A stretch of DNA of 64,000 nt, taken from positions 9,345,001-9,409,000 of the forward strand of contig NZ_JACHMI010000001.1 in assembly GCF_014207985.1 (NCBI RefSeq), given 5' to 3'. Position numbers and translations under genes: made by a program. Origin of the DNA: Nonomuraea rubra (lineage in GTDB: Bacteria > Actinomycetota > Actinomycetes > Streptosporangiales > Streptosporangiaceae). This document shows, one piece after another, positions 58,656 through 64,000 of this stretch (positions are counted from its first letter, which is position 1; every line of letters starts with the position of its first letter). A model generated the notes under the pieces. That model worked only from the letters and a program-made list of their open reading frames with translations. It was not told the origin of the DNA and did no database searches.

Positions 58656-61238
58656 ATGCGGAATCGGGGACGGCCCGTCGCGGCCCTCGTCTCATCCCTG
58701 GCGCTCTGCTGGTCGTTCCTCGCCCCGCCCGCCGCCCAGGCGGCGCCCCCTCCCCCGCCGCTCGCGGCCACGCCGCCCATGGGGTTCAACAACTGGAACG
58801 CGTTCGGCTGCGACGTCAACGAGACCCTGATCAAGGAGACGGCCGACGCCTTCGTCTCCACCGGGCTCAAGGACGCCGGCTACCGGTACGTCAACATCGA
58901 CGACTGCTGGTCGCTGCGGGAACGCGGCCCGGACGGCAGGCTCGTGCCGGACCCGGCGAAGTTCCCGAACGGCATCAAGGGGGTGGCCAACTACGTCCAC
59001 GGCAAGGGACTCAAGCTCGGCATCTACGGCGACGCCGGCACCAAGACCTGCGCCGGCTACCCCGGCAGCCTCGGCCACGAGGAGCTCGACGCCCGGACCT
59101 GGGCGGACTGGGGCGTCGACTACCTGAAGTACGACAACTGCAACAACCAGTCGGACGGGTCGCAGGAGGACTACATCCGGCGCTACACCGCCATGCGCCA
59201 GGCGCTCGACCGGACCGGGCGTTCGATCGTGTACTCCATCTGCGAGTGGGGCACCTCGCGGCCGTGGACGTGGGCGAAGGGCATCGGCCACCTGTGGCGT
59301 ACGACGGGGGACATCAGCGACAACTGGGCCAGCCTGCGCTCCATCATCCGGCAGAACGCGCCGCTGGCCCCGTACGCCGGGCCAGGCCACTGGAACGACC
59401 CCGACATGATGGAGATCGGCAACGGCGGGATGACGGCCACCGAGTACCGCACCCACATGAGCATGTGGGCCATGATGGCCGCCCCGCTGATCATCGGCAC
59501 CGACCTGCGCACGGCCTCCGCCGAGACGCTGGCGATCCTGGGCAACAGGGAGCTCATCGCCATCGACCAGGACCGGCTCGGCGTGCAGGGCGCGGTCGTC
59601 TCGGACGAGAACGGGCTCATGGTGCTGGACAAGCCCCTCGCGAACGGTGATCGTGCCATCGCCCTGTACAACTCCACCGACACGCTGGCCACGGTGAGCG
59701 TCACGACGGGCGAGACCGGGTTGCGGGACGCGGGGGCGTACCGGCTGACGGACGTCTGGACCGGCGCCACGACCCAGGTCAAGTCCACGATCTCGGCGGC
59801 CGTGCCGGCGCACGGCACCGTGGTCTACCGCGTACGTCCCCTCCGCGACCCCACCGCCGTCGCCCCGGCGGTCGCCCTCGGCGCCAACCTCGCCACCCTC
59901 GTCCCCGGCCCTGCCGGGGGCGACAGCACCCCGACGACCGCTGTACCCCAGCCCACCGATGGGGGCGCGCCTGTGGCAGCCGTACCCGACCCGACCGGCG
60001 GCGGCACCCCGACGACGACCGGACCGGACCCCACCGCCGGCGGCACGCTGACGACGGCCGTGACCAATCGCGGTGTCGGCACGCTTCGCGACGTGGCCGT
60101 GACGGCGGACGTGCCGGAGGGCTGGACGGCCACCCCGGTCACCCCGGCGCGGCGCTCCCGGCTGGCCACGGACGCCACGCTGGAGACCCGCTGGCGGATC
60201 GACGTCCCGGCGAGCACCCCCGCGGGCCGCTACCCGATCGACCTCACCGCCTCCTACAGGTGGGGCCCCAGGCACCGCCCGGCCACCACCTCCAGCCAGG
60301 TCATCGCCACGGTCGTCACCGCCCCCGAGGACGGCCGCCGGCACCTGAGCACGATCTCCCCCGTCACCTCGGTCAACGCGACCGGCCCCCTGGAGCCCGA
60401 CCAGAGCAACGGCGGCGCCCTGGAGAACGACGGCAACCTCATCACCATCGGCGGCCAGGTCCACACCCGCGGCCTGGGCACCACGACCGGCAGCGAGCTG
60501 CTCTACTACCTCGGCGGCCGCTGCTCGCGACTCGTGACCGACGTCGGCATCGACGACGAGGCCCCGGGCGGCCCCGCCACCTTCACCGTGTACGCCGACG
60601 ACGCCGTGGCGGCGGCCAGCGGCCCGGTCACCTCAGGCGAGGCCCCGAAGCCCCTCACCGCCGACCTGACCGGCACGGCCTGGCTGCGCCTGGTAGCGGA
60701 GTCCGAGACGACCGGAACGCACGCCGACTGGGCGTCACCCGTACTGACCTGCGGCGACGTCCCGGACGACAGCCCGGTCCTGCCGGAGTCGCGAACCCTG
60801 TTCTCCTTCGAGTCCGGCACCGAGGACTTCACCATCGCCAACCCGGGCGACGGCGGCACCGTGGCACAGTCCCCCCTCTTCCACACCGAGGGCACGAACG
60901 GCCTCAAGGTGTCCACCCCGGTCGCCGGCAACTGGTTCGGCAGGCCCCTGGCCACGCCGCTCGACCTGACCGGCGCGACGATGCTCAAGTTCGACCTCAA
61001 GGCCGGTGACGCCGGCACCGTCGGCGAGATCGCCGTCCAGGTCGGCGAGGCCTTCTCCTGGTGCCAGGGTGGCCTGTGGACCTGGACGAACGCGCACTCC
61101 AGCAGGACGATCACCGAACGGTTCGACCAGATCAGCTGCCCCACCGGCATCACCCTCGACCGGAGCGACATCCGCGCGGTGTGGGTGTTCCTCAACACCG
61201 GAGGCGAGGTGTTCATCGACAACATCAGGGCCGAATGA
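58656..61238 (+). CDS. Secreted GH27 alpha-galactosidase with NEW3 and NPCBM modules
   Basis: Exported multidomain enzyme of 860 aa. Signal peptide to about residue 30 (PPAAQA). The GH27 barrel (about 38-310) opens TPPMGFNNWNAFGCDVNE, with nucleophile D160 in DYLKYDNCNN and the acid/base in WNDPDMMEIGNG (D250). A beta domain follows, then a degenerate Pro/Thr/Gly linker (about 430-468), a NEW3 domain (to about 550), NPCBM (about 561-700) and a C-terminal beta-sandwich (about 715-860), probably another carbohydrate-binding module. It would release galactose from galactomannan or raffinose-type sugars outside the cell. The ATG at 58656 has GGAGG at 6 nt; in-frame ATGs at 58653 and 58635 are less well placed. 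Confidence 0.93.
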   Translation: MRNRGRPVAALVSSLALCWSFLAPPAAQAAPPPPPLAATPPMGFNNWNAFGCDVNETLIKETADAFVSTGLKDAGYRYVNIDDCWSLRERGPDGRLVPDPAKFPNGIKGVANYVHGKGLKLGIYGDAGTKTCAGYPGSLGHEELDARTWADWGVDYLKYDNCNNQSDGSQEDYIRRYTAMRQALDRTGRSIVYSICEWGTSRPWTWAKGIGHLWRTTGDISDNWASLRSIIRQNAPLAPYAGPGHWNDPDMMEIGNGGMTATEYRTHMSMWAMMAAPLIIGTDLRTASAETLAILGNRELIAIDQDRLGVQGAVVSDENGLMVLDKPLANGDRAIALYNSTDTLATVSVTTGETGLRDAGAYRLTDVWTGATTQVKSTISAAVPAHGTVVYRVRPLRDPTAVAPAVALGANLATLVPGPAGGDSTPTTAVPQPTDGGAPVAAVPDPTGGGTPTTTGPDPTAGGTLTTAVTNRGVGTLRDVAVTADVPEGWTATPVTPARRSRLATDATLETRWRIDVPASTPAGRYPIDLTASYRWGPRHRPATTSSQVIATVVTAPEDGRRHLSTISPVTSVNATGPLEPDQSNGGALENDGNLITIGGQVHTRGLGTTTGSELLYYLGGRCSRLVTDVGIDDEAPGGPATFTVYADDAVAAASGPVTSGEAPKPLTADLTGTAWLRLVAESETTGTHADWASPVLTCGDVPDDSPVLPESRTLFSFESGTEDFTIANPGDGGTVAQSPLFHTEGTNGLKVSTPVAGNWFGRPLATPLDLTGATMLKFDLKAGDAGTVGEIAVQVGEAFSWCQGGLWTWTNAHSSRTITERFDQISCPTGITLDRSDIRAVWVFLNTGGEVFIDNIRAE

Positions 61239-61349
61239 CCTGGCTCCGGCAGCCTCAGCGGGCCTCGACGGCCACGGCAGGGGGCCGAGCCGGAAGACGA
61301 CCTGGTGGTTCGCCCGCCTGCCGCCAGGTCGCCCGCCTGCCGTGCGGCG

Positions 61350-61384
61350 CGCCGCTGCGGCCGGGCCGCCCGGCCGCAGCGGCG
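61350..61384. terminator. Perfect 16-bp hairpin, bidirectional terminator
   Basis: CGCCGCTGCGGCCGGG (61350-61365) pairs without mismatch with 61369-61384 around a 3-nt CCG loop. It lies between the convergent GH27 gene and the membrane-protein gene at 61436 and is the strongest hairpin in the window. A direct repeat TCGCCCGCCTGCCG (61310 and 61329) lies just before it. The gap 61239-61435 holds no gene. Confidence 0.85.
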
Positions 61385-61435
61385 GTGCCGGACACCGTCG
61401 GCGTGGACGGCCTGAACGCGCGCGGAGGGGGTCGC

Positions 61436-62515
61436 TCACCCGCCCAGTTCCAGCCGGATCGTGGACGACTCCTGGAGGATGATCACGGTCCCCTCCCGTG
61501 GCCGCCAGTCCTCCGCGACCAGGAAGTACCCCTTGCCGGTGTGCAGGAGCAGGCGCAGGCCCGTGTACCGGTAGCGGTAGTCGTCCTTGCCGGTGGAGCC
61601 GGGCAGGGTCGTCTCCTTGCCTGCCGCGAGGTTCAGGCGCTGGGTGCTGTAGACGCGTACCGTCGCCAGCTTGTCGACCTCGGTGTTCTCGGCCAGGGAG
61701 ACGCCTAGGACGGTGGCGTGGTTCTGCGCGCCGTAGAACAGGGACACGCAGACGATGATCGCGGTGAAGGCGTAACGCAGGGGCATGCTCGTGCGTGGCC
61801 GCCGGCCGGGCATGGTGGAGCGCAGGTGCGTGCCGTACAGGGTGAGCAGGGCACCCACGCCGATGCTGAACGGGAACACCAGGAACGTGATCTCGAGCAG
61901 GACCTGGAGGAAGCTCAGGGCCCAGAAGGTGAGGGGCAGCACCAACCAGGCCCAGGACATGAAGCGTAAGGAGTAGGTGACGACGCGACCGGCACCCGCG
62001 GCCTGGCCTTCCGCGGCTCCGGCTGCACGCACGCGGGGTGCCAGGAAGTGGTCGAGCTGCAGCCACGCCAGCCCGCCGATGGCGACGACCAGCAGCAGCG
62101 CCAGCACCGGGCCGACGCTCCGCAGCACGTAGTCCGTGGTGGTCATGCCCAGGACGCTGTCGTCGATGCCCAGCTCCAGGGCCTGGACCTCGCTGCGCTG
62201 CCAGCCGAAGTACACGAGCAGGCCGGTCAGGACGGTCACGTTGGCCAGCACGCCGACAGCCCAGCGCAGCAACGGGTGCCCGGCGGGCCCGTCGCCCTCG
62301 CCCTCCCCACCCGCCAACGAGTCCTCCCCGCCCGCCGGCAAGCCCTCCTCACCCGCCAACGGGTCACGCTCGGGCGCCGCCCCGGCCGGCGGGTGGGCGG
62401 CGGCTGTCCCCGTCACCCTGCCCCGGTCATCGGCGCGGACCGAGGCCGATGGCTCCCCGGGAGGCCCCGGCCGGGTGGGCCTGCTCCCGATCTCCACGGT
62501 CGGCTCGCCGCTCAC
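61436..62515 (-). CDS. Polytopic membrane protein, function unknown
   Basis: Protein of 359 aa. The first 90 residues are a hydrophilic Gly/Glu/Ala-rich tail (PLAGEEGLPAGGEDSLAGGE). Four or five membrane helices follow (VGVLANVTVLTGLLVYFGW, VGPVLALLLVVAIGGLAWL, FMSWAWLVLPLTFWALSFL, LEITFLVFPFSIGVGALLTLYG, YAFTAIIVCVSLFYG). A C-terminal extracytoplasmic beta-rich domain of about 90 residues ends the chain (YSTQRLNLAAGKETTLPGS, RLLLHTGKGYFLVAEDW). No transporter or enzyme motif is recognised. The GTG at 62515 follows GGGGGTGA. It lies 16 nt after the lipoprotein gene on the same strand, so the two are probably one unit at the cell surface. Confidence 0.7.
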   Translation of the reverse strand: MSGEPTVEIGSRPTRPGPPGEPSASVRADDRGRVTGTAAAHPPAGAAPERDPLAGEEGLPAGGEDSLAGGEGEGDGPAGHPLLRWAVGVLANVTVLTGLLVYFGWQRSEVQALELGIDDSVLGMTTTDYVLRSVGPVLALLLVVAIGGLAWLQLDHFLAPRVRAAGAAEGQAAGAGRVVTYSLRFMSWAWLVLPLTFWALSFLQVLLEITFLVFPFSIGVGALLTLYGTHLRSTMPGRRPRTSMPLRYAFTAIIVCVSLFYGAQNHATVLGVSLAENTEVDKLATVRVYSTQRLNLAAGKETTLPGSTGKDDYRYRYTGLRLLLHTGKGYFLVAEDWRPREGTVIILQESSTIRLELGG

Positions 62516-62531
62516 GCACTCACCCCCACGG

Positions 62532-63365
62532 CTAGTCCGCCCCCGCACCGGGCGCGGGCTCCGAGACCGGGCCGGAACCGGAGCCGGACGTGGGCTCCGA
62601 GTCCTGGCCGGCCCCTGTGCCGCTTGTGGGCTCCGAGCTTCCGCTCGGCTCCGAACCGGTCGTGGACTCCGTGCCAGGCGACGACCCGGCATCCGGCGAG
62701 GACCCGGTTGAGGACTCGGTTGAGGACTCAGGCGAGGACTCGGCAGACGCTTCGGGTGAGGACTCGGGAGACGCCTCGGGTGACGATTCGGGAGACGCCT
62801 CAGGTGAGGACTCAGGCTCCGGGGTGGAGGAGCGAGGGACGACCGGCGGGCACGCGCCCAGCGCCGACTTCGGCCGCCCCCGCACGACGCTGCCCACCGC
62901 CCGATCCAATGCGCAGATGAACCAGACCCCTTCCTCGTTCGTGTAGACCGCCCGCGCGTACGCGGCCCTGGCAGCCGCGACATCCCCCCGGCACAGGTGC
63001 ACCCCGGCCTGGAACAGCGGCACGGTCAGCTCCGACCGGAAGCCTTGCCGGGACCCGTCGAGCAGGGCCTGAGCCTCGTCGCACCTCCCCATCGACAGCG
63101 CCTCGTAGACCTTCCCCTCGCTTTCGTCCACCGCGGTCTCCCCCACCGGCAGCGTGAAGTCGTACCGGGTCTTGCGCTTGCCCGGCGGCCGGCTGGAGGC
63201 GCGGGACTGATCCTCGCCGTCACCCGCCCCCACCACACGGCCGCCATCCTCTTCCGAGGAAGAGGACGAGGAGGAGGAGGAGCCGGGCGCGTTGAAGACG
63301 CCGCCGCCGCAGCCGGTCGCGGCGAGGCAGGACATGAGGGCGAGGGCGGCCGTCCAGGTCTTCAT
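62532..63365 (-). CDS. Lipoprotein with Ser/Glu/Pro repeat tail, function unknown
   Basis: Protein of 277 aa. Signal MKTWTAALALMSCLAATGC with lipobox AATGC, lipidated at C19, followed by a run of nine serines. The folded core (about 55-170) has VDESEGKVYEALSMGRCDEAQALLDGS and GVHLCRGDVAAARAAYARAVY, which looks like a TPR-type helical hairpin pair, with several cysteines. From about residue 180 the tail is repetitive (SSPEASPE units, then Gly/Ser/Thr/Glu), likely extended and wall-spanning. The ATG at 63365 opens the core with the lipobox at the right distance. A palindrome at 63402 lies in its promoter region. Confidence 0.75.
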   Translation of the reverse strand: MKTWTAALALMSCLAATGCGGGVFNAPGSSSSSSSSSEEDGGRVVGAGDGEDQSRASSRPPGKRKTRYDFTLPVGETAVDESEGKVYEALSMGRCDEAQALLDGSRQGFRSELTVPLFQAGVHLCRGDVAAARAAYARAVYTNEEGVWFICALDRAVGSVVRGRPKSALGACPPVVPRSSTPEPESSPEASPESSPEASPESSPEASAESSPESSTESSTGSSPDAGSSPGTESTTGSEPSGSSEPTSGTGAGQDSEPTSGSGSGPVSEPAPGAGAD

Positions 63366-63401
63366 GGCTCGTGACGCTAGGAGGCGGGCCACGGCAGGGC
63401 A

Positions 63402-63418
63402 TGAGTATCCCCTACTCA
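63402..63418. promoter_or_regulatory. TGAGTA-N5-TACTCA operator candidate
   Basis: Perfect 6-bp arms TGAGTA (63402-63407) and TACTCA (63413-63418) around TCCCC, 36 nt before the lipoprotein ATG and 7 nt beyond the upstream ABC gene's stop. The AT-richer TACTCAATT stands out from its surroundings. LuxR-type response regulators bind dyads of this size; the binder is unknown. Confidence 0.5.
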
Positions 63419-63425
63419 ATTCGGC

Positions 63426-64000
63426 TCAGCGGTAGGCGGTGGCCTGGAGGGTGTAGAGGTCGGCGTAGAGGCCGTTGAGGGACATGAGGGTGTCGTGGTC
63501 GCCCTGTTCGGTGATGGTGCCGTGGTCGAGGACGTAGATGCGGTCGGCGTAGCGGACGCTGGCCAGGCGGTGGGTGATGAGCAGGACGGTGCGGCCGTCG
63601 GCGTGGTGGCGGATGCGTTCGAAGAGGGCGTGTTCGGCGCGGGCGTCGAGGGCGGCGGTGGGTTCGTCGCAGATGAGCAGGTCGGCGTCGCGGTGGAAGC
63701 CGCGGGCGACGGCGATGCGCTGCCATTGGCCGCCCGATAGTTCGTGGCCGTCCTTGAAGCGGCGGTCGAGCAGGGTGCGGTAGCCGTGCGGGAGGGCGGC
63801 GATGACCTCGTCGGCGCCGGCGACCGCGGCGGCGGCGTGCAGGGCGGGTTCGCCCTTGCCGGTGCCCATGGTGATGTTGTAGCGGGCGGTCAGCGGCCAG
63901 CGGGTGTGGTCCTGGGCGATGACGGCGGTGCGGGAGCGGAGGGCTTCGGGGCTGACCTGGCGCAGGTCGGTGTCGTCCCAGTGGACGGTGCCGGTGTCGG
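63426..64000 (-). CDS. ABC transporter, ATP-binding C-terminal part (gene runs off the window)
   Basis: The last 190 residues of an ABC protein; the 5' part is beyond position 64000. Visible motifs are the Q-loop region RTAVIAQDHTRWPLTARYNI, signature LSGGQWQRIAVARG, Walker B DLLICDEPTAALD, the H-loop LLITHRLASVRYADRI and the closing EQGDHDTLMSLNGLYADLYTLQ, which is typical of half-transporter exporters with a fused membrane domain. Substrate unknown. It ends 60 nt before the lipoprotein gene start and shares its strand, but the palindrome between them suggests a separate promoter for the latter. Confidence 0.9.
   Translation of the reverse strand, partial: DTGTVHWDDTDLRQVSPEALRSRTAVIAQDHTRWPLTARYNITMGTGKGEPALHAAAAVAGADEVIAALPHGYRTLLDRRFKDGHELSGGQWQRIAVARGFHRDADLLICDEPTAALDARAEHALFERIRHHADGRTVLLITHRLASVRYADRIYVLDHGTITEQGDHDTLMSLNGLYADLYTLQATAYR

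Noticed and set aside
1..64000. tRNA, rRNA, riboswitch, CRISPR array, insertion sequence, phage or attachment site
   Set aside because: No cloverleaf, repeat-spacer array, transposase or integrase sequence was found; the tandem repeats present are short, coding or regulatory.

Overview
The window is high-GC, gene-dense DNA with many 4-nt ATGA/GTGA gene overlaps, frequent GTG starts, ECF sigma factors with zf-HC2 partners, SARP/TetR/LacI/IclR regulators and a complete ergothioneine operon. This is the chromosome of a filamentous actinomycete. The sigma-linked CU044_5270-type pair and a small protein ending in a YQA-x-x-D motif suggest Streptosporangiaceae (Nonomuraea-like); that is inference, because no rRNA or housekeeping marker is present. 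No tRNA, rRNA, CRISPR, insertion sequence or phage gene was seen.

Layout. (1) 1-6.4 kb: a TetR regulator, then egtABCDE on the minus strand, a full ergothioneine pathway with overlapping genes. (2) 6.4-9.8 kb: two convergent zinc-finger anti-sigma-like genes, an ECF sigma factor, a TerC membrane protein and a leaderless TetR regulator. (3) 9.9-12.8 kb: a copper amine oxidase facing a LacI regulator. (4) 13-18.4 kb: an ECF sigma factor coupled to two CU044_5270-type proteins, a Pro/Ser/Thr-rich membrane protein, a 56-aa membrane microprotein and a NarL-type two-component system. (5) 18.4-24.9 kb: a compact polyketide cassette on the minus strand: KASIII-like enzyme, free ACP, second KASIII-like enzyme, and an iterative type I PKS (KS-AT-DH-ACP, no KR) of the orsellinic acid synthase type. 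It resembles the aryl-acyl relay of chlorothricin, avilamycin and calicheamicin clusters, but no acceptor (sugar or macrolide) genes lie beside it. This is the most interesting locus. (6) 25.3-28 kb: a secreted esterase with a CBM2 cellulose-binding module, a PaaX regulator and a small secreted aromatic peptide. (7) 28.1-38.6 kb: a glucuronoxylan-oligosaccharide locus: GH67 alpha-glucuronidase on the plus strand, and on the minus strand GH3, two sugar permeases, a binding lipoprotein, GH39 and a DUF624 protein. A strong promoter and GAAACTTTC palindromes lie upstream. No transport ATPase is encoded there. (8) 38.7-43.6 kb: a large SARP-ATPase regulator with a tandem-repeat insert, and a haloacetate-dehalogenase-like hydrolase. 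(9) 43.6-50 kb: an ABC importer (ATPase, two permeases, NMT1-type binding protein), an FAH-family enzyme, a GntR/FCD regulator and an MHS-type MFS transporter with a 34-bp dyad upstream. (10) 50-56.9 kb: an LpqE-like lipoprotein, an IclR regulator, and an operon of serine-glyoxylate-type aminotransferase, FAD/Fe-S 2-hydroxyacid dehydrogenase and MatC-type carrier. (11) 56.9-64 kb: a 5'-truncated DUF574-type methyltransferase, a small YQA-motif protein, an EthD-like protein, a multidomain GH27 alpha-galactosidase, a membrane protein/lipoprotein pair and the 3' end of an ABC exporter running off the window.

Together the window shows a soil saprophyte: plant polysaccharide attack (CBM2 esterase, GH67/GH39/GH3, GH27), uptake of the products, two-carbon/hydroxyacid and amine oxidation, redox protection by ergothioneine, and one small orphan natural-product cassette. 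Several regulator genes (30, 9181, 26760, 47977) have a -10-like hexamer placed so that the transcript should start at or next to the start codon.
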